Shown: piece by piece, positions 1 to 7,232 of the stretch | Numbering within the stretch: position 1 is the stretch's first letter | How the letters are laid out: every line of letters begins with the position of its first letter | NCBI GenBank assembly: GCA_012963185.1 | Contig: DTWD01000113.1 | Coordinates: 1-22,147 of the forward strand | Direction of reading: 5' to 3' | DNA: 22,147 nucleotides | From: Acidobacteriota bacterium | Lineage (GTDB): Bacteria > Acidobacteriota > Vicinamibacteria > Vicinamibacterales > UBA8438 | Notes under the pieces: generated by a model | Told to the model about the DNA's origin: nothing | Seen by the model: the letters and a program-made list of their open reading frames with translations, nothing else | Database searches by the model: none | Made by a program: the position numbers and the translations under genes

Positions 1-2
1 CC

Positions 3-356
3 AATAAGAACATTCTTGAATTGAGCCGAAGTATTGAAGATCTTGGCACGCGTGCACGTGATAAGCGATTGGTGGCAGATGACGTCCAACACGGAACCTT
101 CACGATTACTAATCCTGGTGTATTCGGGTCAATTTTTGGCTTGCCAATTATTCATCAGCCGCAGGTCGCGATTCTGTGTGTGGGTGCAATAGAGATGCGA
201 CCGGTTGTTGTTGATGATGACGGTACTATCGAAGCGCGGGTCCGTAGTTATTTGACGCTTGGGTTTGATCATCGATTAATCGACGGTGCAATTGCGGACC
301 GGTTTATGGCTAAGGTGAAGTCGAATTTGGAGCAGTTCGACGGTAAATCTTTGTAA
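3..356 (+). CDS. 2-oxoacid dehydrogenase E2 (dihydrolipoamide acyltransferase), C-terminal part
   Basis: This is the C-terminal ~117 residues of the acyltransferase domain of an E2 subunit of a pyruvate, 2-oxoglutarate or branched-chain 2-oxoacid dehydrogenase complex. It moves the acyl group from lipoyl-lysine to CoA. The frame is open from base 3 with no start, so the gene begins upstream of the window. Visible hallmarks are TFTITNPGVFGS, the QPQVAILCVGAIEMRPVVVDD strand region, and the catalytic LGFDHRLIDGA segment with the His-x-x-x-Asp-Gly signature. The lipoyl and E1/E3-binding domains lie outside, so the substrate class cannot be fixed. The TAA stop is 15 bases before lipB, whose product helps lipoylate E2 proteins, so the two are probably co-transcribed. 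Family assignment is very sure; complex identity is unknown. Confidence 0.95.
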   Translation, partial: NKNILELSRSIEDLGTRARDKRLVADDVQHGTFTITNPGVFGSIFGLPIIHQPQVAILCVGAIEMRPVVVDDDGTIEARVRSYLTLGFDHRLIDGAIADRFMAKVKSNLEQFDGKSL

Positions 357-371
357 CCCATCGTTGTTTCT

Positions 372-1031
372 ATGCCTTCTCGTCTACTTGAGGTTCGGCG
401 ACTGGGTGTCTTGCCTTTTAGAGAAGCCGAAAGCCTTCAACAGAAGCTTGTTATTGAACGACAACAGGGTCGTGTGCCAGACCTTCTCCTCATGCTTGAA
501 CATCCGAGAGTTATCACGCTCGGTGTCTCGGCGGATCGTGGCAACGTGCTCGCGTCAGAGAAAACCCTTTTGGAGCAAGGGATCAAAGTGCATCAGACTC
601 GTCGTGGTGGAGACGTCACCTATCATGGCCCTGGGCAACTCATTGGGTACCCGATCTTATCGCTGAAACCAGACCGATGCGATCTGCATCGTTATGTCAG
701 AGATCTCGAAGAGGTCCTGATTAGGACGGTGAATGATTTTGGCGTGACAGCAATGCGAATACCTGGACTCACGGGTGTGTGGGTAGGTGAACAAAAATTA
801 GCAGCAGTCGGAGTTCGGGTTTCGCGCTGGGTTACGAGTCATGGATTCGCCATAAATATTACGACCGATCTAGATGATTTTTCCTTGATCCGGCCTTGTG
901 GGATTTCTGACAAAGGCGTGACGGCCCTGGTTGAATTGACGGACGATGATGTTAGTTTGGTTCGGGTGGCGGATTCGCTGGCACGTCATTTTTCTGACGT
1001 ATTCAATTTTCAAGTGACTTCTTCGAGCTGA
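372..1031 (+). CDS. lipB: Octanoyl-[acyl-carrier-protein]:protein N-octanoyltransferase LipB
   Basis: Cytoplasmic enzyme that transfers octanoate from acyl carrier protein to the lipoyl domains of E2 and H proteins, the first step of lipoate assembly; LipA then inserts sulfur. The 219-residue product has normal family length. The signature RGGDVTYHGPGQ is at residues 78-89, the catalytic lysine is in QKLAAVGVR (about K142), and the acyl-accepting cysteine is in RPCGISDKG (C176). The ATG at 372 is placed at the expected N-terminus; no Shine-Dalgarno sequence is visible before it. It follows the E2 gene by 15 bases on the same strand, a fitting partnership because E2 is the substrate carrier. 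It converges with the MDH-like gene. lipA is not in the window. Confidence 0.97.
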   Translation: MPSRLLEVRRLGVLPFREAESLQQKLVIERQQGRVPDLLLMLEHPRVITLGVSADRGNVLASEKTLLEQGIKVHQTRRGGDVTYHGPGQLIGYPILSLKPDRCDLHRYVRDLEEVLIRTVNDFGVTAMRIPGLTGVWVGEQKLAAVGVRVSRWVTSHGFAINITTDLDDFSLIRPCGISDKGVTALVELTDDDVSLVRVADSLARHFSDVFNFQVTSSS

Positions 1032-1037
1032 CTTTTA

Positions 1038-1089
1038 GTTGAGTTAGGTCGGTTGAGAATTACCTTGCAGGTTATTGCACGAACTCAAC
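1038..1089. repeat. 8-base inverted repeat between convergent genes
   Basis: GTTGAGTT at 1038-1045 is perfectly complemented by AACTCAAC at 1082-1089, with a 36-base spacer, inside the 70-base gap between the lipB stop and the MDH-like stop. It could fold at the 3' end of either transcript, but there is no T-run typical of an intrinsic terminator. Function is inferred only from position. Confidence 0.35.
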
Positions 1090-1101
1090 GGTGTGTTATC
1101 G

Positions 1102-1950
1102 CTAGTCCGTCGTCGCGGTTTTTAGTAGATTTCGTTCGCGCGTGCTGAGGTTAGGTTTGGCAAGCTGCGCAACACCCAGCGAATTAAATTCGACCGGTGA
1201 CACGAAAACACGTTGTCGACTACCAGGTAATCGCTCTGGTACGACAAAACAACAAGGCATTTTCTTGCTACCAGTCGTAATGCATCGGACGACGTGAACT
1301 GCTGCCTCAGCTAGGGCGTATGGTCCGGGTGGCCAGAGGGCGGCGACTCGATTGCGGAGTCTGGCCATACGCGCTGCTGAGATTCGATCTTCAAGCAAGC
1401 TCCCATCGATAGTCGCTTGGCTCCATGCAATGACGAATCGATCAGGAGCATGTCCAAACAGTGTGAGTGAAACAACCGATGCCGGACAACCCACCTCGAG
1501 CGCTACAAGAGCCCGGACGGCAGCACGATACGCTTCAGGCGCAGTCCCTATAAGGCGAGAAGAACTAATCTCGGCTTCAGCTACACCAAGTTCAATCAGT
1601 CCGGAATGCTGTGACCCGGCGCAAATTACGATGGCCTGACGGTTTATCTTCTTGAGCTGATGGAGTTGTTTTAAGCCGGTTGTCTCATCCCATTCGGTGT
1701 CTGGGTTTGAAGCCGGTCCCGCCAAGATCACAAGGTTCGCCGACTTTGTGGCGGTCAGGTCTACGTCAGCCTTTAGCTGCGTGCGAAATGACTCAATCGG
1801 TCCTGCTTGCGCGATATCAAGTGCTTTTGCCGTCGCGATGTCGTGTGAATCATCAATCAGGCTGACAGTCGTACAAAGATCTTTTGACGCTAGGGTATGG
1901 GCGAGCGAGCCTCCTAAGTGTCCGGCTCCGACGATAGCGATTACTGACAT
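1102..1950 (-). CDS. Lactate/malate dehydrogenase-like protein with degenerate active site
   Basis: The 282-residue product has the LDH/MDH fold layout. A Rossmann nucleotide loop IVGAGHLGG is at residues 6-14, an acidic residue ends the second strand (LIDD, 31-34) as in NAD-binding members, and GTAPEAYR plus LFGHAPDR (H167) sit where family members have the substrate-binding Asp/Arg segment and the catalytic GHGD. Several key positions differ. The mobile loop that normally carries the catalytic Arg reads GPASNPDTEWDE. The usual TNP segment reads AGSQHSG. The histidine motif has one extra residue (GHAPD). It may therefore be an unusual dehydrogenase or a non-catalytic NAD-binding paralogue. 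It is transcribed away from the SDR gene, with a likely -10 hexamer six bases before its ATG. The fold is fairly sure, the activity is not. Confidence 0.8.
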   Translation of the reverse strand: MSVIAIVGAGHLGGSLAHTLASKDLCTTVSLIDDSHDIATAKALDIAQAGPIESFRTQLKADVDLTATKSANLVILAGPASNPDTEWDETTGLKQLHQLKKINRQAIVICAGSQHSGLIELGVAEAEISSSRLIGTAPEAYRAAVRALVALEVGCPASVVSLTLFGHAPDRFVIAWSQATIDGSLLEDRISAARMARLRNRVAALWPPGPYALAEAAVHVVRCITTGSKKMPCCFVVPERLPGSRQRVFVSPVEFNSLGVAQLAKPNLSTRERNLLKTATTD

Positions 1951-1956
1951 GATCCG

Positions 1957-1962
1957 ATGCTA
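1957..1962 (-). promoter_or_regulatory. Candidate leaderless -10 element for the MDH-like gene
   Basis: On the minus strand TAGCAT, a TANNNT match, ends six bases before the ATG at 1950. No Shine-Dalgarno sequence is visible. A start site about 6-7 bases downstream of the hexamer would fall at the start codon. The hexamer is weak alone (4 of 6 matches to TATAAT) but fits the pattern at other genes in the window. Confidence 0.4.
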
Positions 1963-2019
1963 TTTATTATCTAGCGTTGACGCGGACTATTGTGTCATCC
2001 ATGTAGAAACGACTCGCGG

Positions 2020-2025
2020 TATTCT
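2020..2025 (+). promoter_or_regulatory. Candidate leaderless -10 element for the SDR gene
   Basis: TATTCT (TANNNT) lies eight bases before the ATG at 2034 and five before an in-frame GTG at 2031. The arrangement predicts transcription starting at or next to the start codon. AGTAGG just after it could act as a weak ribosome binding site instead, so leaderless initiation is not certain here. Confidence 0.4.
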
Positions 2026-2033
2026 AGTAGGTG

Positions 2034-2774
2034 ATGTCGACATTTCAGTTAAAAAATAAAGTGGCATTGGTGACTGGGGGATCGCGCGGTATCGGCTTAG
2101 CTGTTGCTGAGGAATTACTTTGTCGAGGCTGCAGCGTAATGGTATCTGGTCGTTCCGAGAAATCATTGGAAGAAGCCGCTATGCAACTGGGCCAGCTGAG
2201 CAACGACACGGATGTCGGTCTGCATGACGTGTGCTGCGGTGACATACAAAAAGTCGACGATGCCAAGCAAATGATTTCTTCGACAGTCAATCGATTTGGC
2301 GGGATCGATATTGTTATTAACAACGCTGGGGTGGGTATTTTTGAGGATGTTGCGGATCAGTCTGTTGAAGACTGGGAGCGTGTTATCGGTACAAATCTAT
2401 CAGGAGTGTTTTATTGTTGTCGGGCTGCTGTTCCTTATTTGCGGGAAAGAGGCGGTGGGTGGATTATCAATGTGAGTAGCCTTGCGGGGAGCCACCCATT
2501 TGCTACAGGGGCGGCGTACTGTGCTTCTAAGGCCGGACTGGATGCATTTACAACAGCATTGATGCAGGAACTTCGCTTTGATGGGATTCGTGTGAGTTCG
2601 GTTGCACCTGGATCGGTCGGAACAAGTTTTGCGGGTGGGAGTCGTCATGCAGTAGAGCCATGGAAATTGACCGCAAATGATGTAGCGAAAGTGGTTGTCG
2701 ACCTGCTGGGTCATGACACGAGGAGTTTGCCCAGTCGTGTTGAGATTCGGCCGTCTCAGCCAAATAAATCATAG
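2034..2774 (+). CDS. Short-chain dehydrogenase/reductase (SDR), classical type
   Basis: NAD(P)(H)-dependent oxidoreductase of 246 residues, the usual length for classical SDRs. The cofactor loop TGGSRGIG is at residues 14-21, the structural NNAG at 96-99, the active-site Asn at about 121, and the catalytic Ser-Tyr-Lys set is S149, Y162 and K166 (VSSLAGSH...AAYCASKAG). VSGRSEKS after the second strand has a basic residue, suggesting NADP(H) preference. The substrate cannot be told. I prefer ATG 2034 over the in-frame GTG at 2031 because it is the stronger start. It is divergent from the MDH-like gene and followed after 74 bases by the FHA gene on the same strand. Confidence 0.93.
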   Translation: MSTFQLKNKVALVTGGSRGIGLAVAEELLCRGCSVMVSGRSEKSLEEAAMQLGQLSNDTDVGLHDVCCGDIQKVDDAKQMISSTVNRFGGIDIVINNAGVGIFEDVADQSVEDWERVIGTNLSGVFYCCRAAVPYLRERGGGWIINVSSLAGSHPFATGAAYCASKAGLDAFTTALMQELRFDGIRVSSVAPGSVGTSFAGGSRHAVEPWKLTANDVAKVVVDLLGHDTRSLPSRVEIRPSQPNKS

Positions 2775-2816
2775 TCAGCAGAATTGTTCTCGGTGCAATT
2801 CGATGAACCGATTCAA

Positions 2817-2822
2817 GATAAT
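2817..2822 (+). promoter_or_regulatory. Possible -10 element for the FHA gene
   Basis: GATAAT (5 of 6 to TATAAT) lies 26 bases before the ATG at 2849, in the 74-base gap after the SDR gene. No convincing -35 box is visible at the normal spacing. If real it gives a leader of about 19-20 bases, unlike the leaderless starts elsewhere. Confidence 0.3.
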
Positions 2823-2848
2823 TTCCTCGATGACGTTGGGTGAAAACT

Positions 2849-3142
2849 ATGTGGACTTTGCGTTCTACCACGCTGGACAAAGAAAAAATAATCAGGCTGC
2901 CGCCTGGATCTGCAAGAACAATTGGCCGTGGGCCTCGGGCAGATTTTGTGATTAAGGCAACGCTTCTTTCACGAGTTCATTGTCAGTTGTCAACGACGAC
3001 TAGCCAGTTGGTTGTCGAGGATCTCAAAAGTACGAATGGGACGTATGTTAATGATACGCGTGTGGAATGTATTGCGTTGAATGATGGTGATTGTCTTCGA
3101 CTCGGTCGTGTTGAATTTCTGGTCAGTCGCGAGGAACAGTAG
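2849..3142 (+). CDS. Stand-alone FHA (forkhead-associated) domain protein
   Basis: A 97-residue protein that is almost entirely one FHA domain, a phosphothreonine-recognition module. All conserved landmarks are present: GR in RTIGRGPRADF, the SRVHC segment with the phosphate-binding Ser/Arg and His, and STNGTYVN with the Asn-Gly turn. There is no signal peptide, transmembrane segment or second domain. ATG 2849 is preferred, although GTG 2840 in frame would add only three residues. In other bacteria small FHA proteins act as adaptors for Ser/Thr kinase signalling; no kinase or phosphatase gene is in this window, so its partner is unknown. Its stop is six bases from the stop of the convergent hydrolase gene. 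Confidence 0.9.
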   Translation: MWTLRSTTLDKEKIIRLPPGSARTIGRGPRADFVIKATLLSRVHCQLSTTTSQLVVEDLKSTNGTYVNDTRVECIALNDGDCLRLGRVEFLVSREEQ

Positions 3143-3148
3143 ATTTGA

Positions 3149-4846
3149 TTATTTGGGTAGTGTCCTGTTGATCCAATCAATGAGCTCGGTCGTGACAGTG
3201 GAAGTGATGCGCTGGTTCGATAACGAGACGTATTCGTTGCTGTTTCCGTTGATTGATGTTGTTAGACGATGATCGACTTCGGGCAGTGTCGATATTTCAA
3301 CGGTTGCATTTGCTCTCGTACGCCTGCTTGCAATATTTTGAAGGCGTTCGGCATGGTAGGGCAGGGTTTGTTGGTCGAGTGCCCCTTGCATTATCAGTAG
3401 TGGTTGCCGAACACGTTCGATAACAGCTTCTGGGTCAAACGCAAGCAGACTGCGAAACCAAGGTGTGTTTGCCTGTGCACGCACGGTTTCAGAGATCCCT
3501 TCCCAGGTCCCCTCATTGAGAACGGCACGATTAATTCGTTGCTGTAGTTCTATTTTTTCTTGTCTCTCGATGTCTGAGTCACCGTTATTAGCAAGGAGCG
3601 TCGCTTGCTGTTCCAAGACGAGTTCATTGCCGCTGATACCGGCGGTAGCGATTAAGGCTAGAGCTTTTATCTTACTCTCTCGTCGCGCCGCCAAGAGGCT
3701 GATCCAGCCACCGTCACTGTAGCCCACCACGATGATACGGTTACGATCGACATCGCGACGACGTTCGAGGTAGCGTACGAGTTCTCGCACATCTTCTGCA
3801 TAATCGTTGAGAGTTGCTGACTCTGGACGCCCACCACTTTGTCCGACACCACGCTTGTCGAAGCGCATGACCATGAATCCATTTTCAACTAGTGCGTTCG
3901 ATAGTTGTCGGAAGATTGGAATACCCGACACTGTGACATCACGATCACCTGAAGCGGAATCAGGCACGAGTAATATCGTTGGCCAGCGACCGTCAGTCGG
4001 GGACTGCACATCGACCGGTTTCGTTAGTGTGGCGGCGAGGCTGAAACCTGCGGAGCCGACTCGTACATTTTCGTCTCCGGGATGAGGAGAACTCGTGAGT
4101 CGCGTTGACACAGAGATGATGTCTTGCCGTGCAACGTCGATTGATGCCGACGGTAGCGTAACTCGCATTAAGCGACTGCCTTCATCGACCCAAACTTCTG
4201 CGCTGATGGGGTCATTCGGGTTGTCAAATGTAATGTGGTGAACCTTTGCAAGGAGGCTTCCACCGGCTGTGTCTAGCTGCAGTGTGTTAACAGAATCAAG
4301 TCTCGCCGTGATATAGCCACGCGGCGCCACATAGATCGGCATCTGGTCTCCGGGCTGGAGCATGGTTAATCGGACGGCAAGTGCTTCGTAGGCAGAAAAG
4401 AAAAAATTTGGTAGCACGATCGAGGTGGCGTCGATGCGTTCTTCGCTATTGCTTACTTCTGACCCGATCTGGACTTCATTCGTTACGATGTCACCACCAA
4501 AATTACTCTCGACGTTGAAGATCTCTCTGTTTCGTGTGCCACTAATACGCAGGTGTTGTGGTTTCCAATCTGAGTCGTACGTCATCTCAAACAATTGTGT
4601 TTCAAGTTCAAGAGGAGCAGTGATTTGGGTGGTTGCCCGTAATATCCAGCGGTTATCCTCGTACACCAATGTCGATGTTGCAAATCCAGAAGGGACAGCA
4701 CGTACAAACACACGAAAAGTCGATTCGCCAGTCGTGGGAACTGGAGGTGTTTGTGCCCAAACACTTACCGAAAGCACGCTACTCAAGCAGAGAAGGCAAG
4801 CCGAGCGCAGAGCGTGCTGTAGGCGTAGCTTCACGCAAGTCAGCAT
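3149..4846 (-). CDS. Exported alpha/beta hydrolase (serine hydrolase with large N-terminal domain)
   Basis: Predicted 565-residue secreted or periplasmic hydrolase. Starting at ATG 4846, the N-terminus is a clear Sec signal peptide: basic residues (KLRLQHALR), a hydrophobic core (ACLLCLSSVLSVSV) and a likely cut after SVWA. About 240 residues of beta-rich sequence without a family I recognise come next. Then comes an alpha/beta-hydrolase domain with strand TILLVPDSASGDRD, the RFDKRGVGQSGG segment, nucleophile elbow GYSDGG (Ser about 377), acid in MQGALDQQ (about D491) and histidine in EVDHRLT (about H526). The triad looks intact, fitting an esterase or peptidase; the substrate is unknown. The frame stays open to 4942, but that start would overlap the divergent ygfZ-like gene and bury the signal peptide. 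Confidence 0.9.
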   Translation of the reverse strand: MLTCVKLRLQHALRSACLLCLSSVLSVSVWAQTPPVPTTGESTFRVFVRAVPSGFATSTLVYEDNRWILRATTQITAPLELETQLFEMTYDSDWKPQHLRISGTRNREIFNVESNFGGDIVTNEVQIGSEVSNSEERIDATSIVLPNFFFSAYEALAVRLTMLQPGDQMPIYVAPRGYITARLDSVNTLQLDTAGGSLLAKVHHITFDNPNDPISAEVWVDEGSRLMRVTLPSASIDVARQDIISVSTRLTSSPHPGDENVRVGSAGFSLAATLTKPVDVQSPTDGRWPTILLVPDSASGDRDVTVSGIPIFRQLSNALVENGFMVMRFDKRGVGQSGGRPESATLNDYAEDVRELVRYLERRRDVDRNRIIVVGYSDGGWISLLAARRESKIKALALIATAGISGNELVLEQQATLLANNGDSDIERQEKIELQQRINRAVLNEGTWEGISETVRAQANTPWFRSLLAFDPEAVIERVRQPLLIMQGALDQQTLPYHAERLQNIASRRTRANATVEISTLPEVDHRLTTSINGNSNEYVSLSNQRITSTVTTELIDWINRTLPK

Positions 4847-4885
4847 ATCATTTGTATGTTGCGGTGAGACAAACAGGCTATTCCA

Positions 4886-5914
4886 ATGAATCTTGACCAT
4901 TACAACGCGATGCGAATGACTGCGGGATACATCGAGCTTCAAGATCGAAGCTGGATAGGTCTTATAGGGGCTGAGCGGGCTGAGTTTTTGCAGGGTTTGT
5001 TGACGAATGATGTGTTGGCGCTCTCGTGTGGAACCGGTTGTTATTCAACGTACTTGACCCCACAAGGCCGAATGGTCGCGGACATGCTCGTGCTGGCTGA
5101 ACAGGATCGATTACTTGTGGACGTTCATAGTAGCGTGAAAGATGGTTTGCGTAAACGATTTGACAGTTTGGTATTCGCGGAAGATGTGGCGGTGCAGGAC
5201 CTCGGAGAGGAATTGTCTGCTTTTGGTATTCACGGACCTCAGGCGTCGGAAATCATAGCGTCTGTATTCGCACCTGTGAAGACACAGTTTGCTATTCATG
5301 AGCATTGCAGAATCGAGATAGAAGGGGTTGTTGGATTATTGGCCAGAACGGACGACTTGGGGATTGAGGGGTATCGCCTCATCATTGCTCGAGAAGTGAC
5401 TACTAAAGTATCGGAAGCCCTAAAAAGGAGCGGAGTCGTACCTGTTGAGTCGGAAGTTGCCGAAACAGTTCGTATCGAATCAGGGCGTCCTTCATTTCCA
5501 GGTGATATGAACACGGACACGATCCCACTTGAAGCAGGTATTGAAGATCGGGCAATTAATTTCGATAAAGGTTGCTACGTCGGGCAAGAAGTCATCATCC
5601 GTATCCTTCATCGGGGGCAAGGACGTGTTGCGCGTCGGTTGGTTGGTTTGGTTTGTGACAAAACAGATGCAGATAGTAGGTTGCCGGCATCGGGAATGTT
5701 GATCTGTCAGGTAGGCAGCGATGACGCTGTTGGAGTTGTGACCAGTGCAGTATGGTCTCCTGAGTGCGGTGCAGTGGTCGCTCTTGGTTATCTGCGGCGT
5801 GAGCTAGCTGATGAAGCAGGTTCCGTTGTTGACGTGATGGTGGGTGACATGAGAGCTCGTTCAGTTGTTACGAAGCTTCCTTTCGTGTCTTTGCCCGATA
5901 GTGCTGGTTTGTAA
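4886..5914 (+). CDS. ygfZ: YgfZ/GcvT-like folate-binding protein for Fe-S enzyme maintenance
   Basis: A 342-residue member of the folate-binding YgfZ family (related to the glycine cleavage T-protein), which in other bacteria helps assemble or repair certain Fe-S enzymes using tetrahydrofolate. The diagnostic motif KGCYVGQE is at residues 228-235, with the conserved cysteine at 230. The N-terminal LLTNDV...LTPQGRMVADMLVL pattern is also typical. The length matches the family. ATG 4886 is used; a second in-frame ATG at 4910 is possible, and no Shine-Dalgarno sequence decides between them. It diverges from the hydrolase gene across a 39-base gap and converges with mutY. MutY contains a 4Fe-4S cluster, but any functional link is speculation. 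Confidence 0.93.
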   Translation: MNLDHYNAMRMTAGYIELQDRSWIGLIGAERAEFLQGLLTNDVLALSCGTGCYSTYLTPQGRMVADMLVLAEQDRLLVDVHSSVKDGLRKRFDSLVFAEDVAVQDLGEELSAFGIHGPQASEIIASVFAPVKTQFAIHEHCRIEIEGVVGLLARTDDLGIEGYRLIIAREVTTKVSEALKRSGVVPVESEVAETVRIESGRPSFPGDMNTDTIPLEAGIEDRAINFDKGCYVGQEVIIRILHRGQGRVARRLVGLVCDKTDADSRLPASGMLICQVGSDDAVGVVTSAVWSPECGAVVALGYLRRELADEAGSVVDVMVGDMRARSVVTKLPFVSLPDSAGL

Positions 5915-5938
5915 AAATACTGTTATGTAACCACCGCT

Positions 5939-6622
5939 TTAGTCGTTCGGCGGTCTGTAAGTCAGGCAAATGTTGCGCATCGGGCAGCGGTTACAGTGCG
6001 GTGTCCGAGCGACGCACACGATAGCGCCGAGATCCATAAGGGCCTGGTTGAAGTCGAAGACGTGTTTGCGAGGTAAGAGTTGTTCTGATAATTTCCAGAG
6101 ATATTTGTTTATCTTCGAACTTTTCAGGTCACCTTTCTCTACAAACACGCGGAAGAGTACTCTCGCTACGTTAGTGTCGACAATAGCTGATCGTTGCCCA
6201 AACGCGAAGCTTTGTACGGCTCCTACGGTGTACTTACCGAGTCCCTTGAATGTCAGCAATGTGTTTGTGTCGGAAGGCAGCTTCCCGCCATGGTTCTTGA
6301 CGACCGTCCGAGCGATAGCGTGAAGGCGTCGTGGGCGGACGTTGTACCCCAGCGGATACCACACGCGAGTCGCTTGCCGTACCGATACGGCAGCAAGTGC
6401 TTCAAATGATGGAAAGCGCTTAAGCCATTCTTTGTATTTCGGTAGAACGCGATCGACTTGTGTCTGTTGGAGCATCACTTCTGATACCAAAATGTGATAG
6501 GGATCTCGAGTGTGTCTCCATGGTAAATCGCGGGCATTGCGAGCGTACCAACCCAGGAGGCGACGCCTGAACCTCCGCCGTAATGTCGAGTCTGGAAGAT
6601 TAGGGTGACGTCGAGGTGCCAT
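5939..6622 (-). CDS. mutY: A/G-specific adenine glycosylase MutY, short form without C-terminal NUDIX-like domain
   Basis: DNA repair glycosylase of the HhH-GPD superfamily that removes adenine mispaired with 8-oxoguanine. From ATG 6622 it has 227 residues. VSEVMLQQTQVDRVLP holds the catalytic Glu (about E48). The helix-hairpin-helix and catalytic Asp segment runs through LLTFKGLGKYTVGA and FGQRSAIVDTNVARV (D149). The 4Fe-4S cysteines are C203-X6-C210-X2-C213-X5-C219. It ends eight residues after the last cluster cysteine, so the NUDIX-like domain (about 120 residues) that typical MutY uses to recognise 8-oxoguanine is absent; only 24 bases separate the stop from the neighbouring gene. The frame is open further upstream to 6787, but that would overlap the divergent adenosyltransferase gene and adds a non-conserved extension. 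A related mismatch glycosylase remains possible. Confidence 0.88.
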   Translation of the reverse strand: MAPRRHPNLPDSTLRRRFRRRLLGWYARNARDLPWRHTRDPYHILVSEVMLQQTQVDRVLPKYKEWLKRFPSFEALAAVSVRQATRVWYPLGYNVRPRRLHAIARTVVKNHGGKLPSDTNTLLTFKGLGKYTVGAVQSFAFGQRSAIVDTNVARVLFRVFVEKGDLKSSKINKYLWKLSEQLLPRKHVFDFNQALMDLGAIVCVARTPHCNRCPMRNICLTYRPPND

Positions 6623-6639
6623 AGTTATCAAGACCGTGT

Positions 6640-6645
6640 GATAAT
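6640..6645 (+). promoter_or_regulatory. Candidate leaderless -10 element for the adenosyltransferase gene
   Basis: GATAAT lies seven bases before the GTG at 6653 (the overlapping TAATTT at 6642-6647 also fits TANNNT). The 30-base gap to the divergent mutY start leaves almost no room for a leader, and there is no Shine-Dalgarno sequence. Confidence 0.5.
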
Positions 6646-6652
6646 TTGAACC

Positions 6653-7192
6653 GTGCCACTCTACACTGGTGTTGGGGATCGTGGGACAACCGCCCTCTTT
6701 GACGGCACGATTGTGTCGAAGGCCGATGGGCGTGTTATGGCCTATGGCGAAGTGGATGAATTGAACGCCATTATTGGGGTGGCTCATTCTGTAGGTTTAC
6801 CAGAATCTCTCCAGGAAATGGCCATTGCCATCCAACGAGATTTATTTGCAGTGGGTGCACGTTTGGCTGACCCGAGTTCGAAGATTTCAGAGCGTGTTTC
6901 CAAGACAGTCATCGATGAAAGTCATGTGTCTCGCCTTGAGAAATGTATTGACGAGCTCGATGATTCTCTTCCAAAACTCAGGAAATTTATCCTACCTGGT
7001 GGAAGTCATGTTGGGGCAGTCTTACATCATGCTCGGGTAGTTTGCCGACGCGCTGAACGGCGAATCGTGGACTTGGGAGTGAAATCTCTCGACCCTCAAC
7101 TTGTTATTTATATGAACCGACTATCTGACCTGTTGTTTGTCATGGCACGGACAGCAAATGAAACTGCTGGCTCTAAGGAACTTGAATGGTGA
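6653..7192 (+). CDS. Cob(I)alamin adenosyltransferase, PduO/MMAB type
   Basis: A 179-residue ATP:cob(I)alamin adenosyltransferase that makes adenosylcobalamin, the cofactor of methylmalonyl-CoA mutase and similar enzymes. The N-terminal ATP-binding signature YTGVGDRGTTALFDGT (residues 4-19) is diagnostic for the PduO/MMAB family, and VSKADGRVMAYGEVDELNA follows it. The downstream helices hold FILPGGSHVGAVLHHARVVCRRAERR and the YMNRLSDLLFVMART region, both conserved. The start is GTG 6653, the only start giving the complete ATP motif. It diverges from mutY with 30 bases between starts. No cobalamin riboswitch could fit in that gap, and no cobalamin biosynthesis or B12-dependent enzyme gene is nearby. 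Confidence 0.95.
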   Translation: MPLYTGVGDRGTTALFDGTIVSKADGRVMAYGEVDELNAIIGVAHSVGLPESLQEMAIAIQRDLFAVGARLADPSSKISERVSKTVIDESHVSRLEKCIDELDDSLPKLRKFILPGGSHVGAVLHHARVVCRRAERRIVDLGVKSLDPQLVIYMNRLSDLLFVMARTANETAGSKELEW

Positions 7193-7232
7193 TGTGTAAA
7201 GCGAGAACTTTCCAGATTGCCTGATGATCGAT

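Noticed and set aside
4847..4942. N-terminal extension of the alpha/beta hydrolase by 32 residues from a start at 4942
   Set aside because: It would overlap the first 57 bases of the divergent ygfZ-like gene and place the clear signal peptide in the middle of the N-terminus; ATG 4846 gives a normal signal sequence.
6623..6652. Cobalamin riboswitch upstream of the adenosyltransferase
   Set aside because: The divergent gap is only 30 bases, far too short for a B12-sensing RNA.
6623..6652. Shared bidirectional -10 core for mutY and the adenosyltransferase
   Set aside because: The plus-strand hexamer is good, but on the minus strand the only candidate close to the mutY ATG is poorly spaced, so a shared core is not supported.
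6623..6787. N-terminal extension of MutY by 55 residues from a start at 6787
   Set aside because: It overlaps the conserved ATP-binding start of the divergent adenosyltransferase, and the added sequence has no MutY features.
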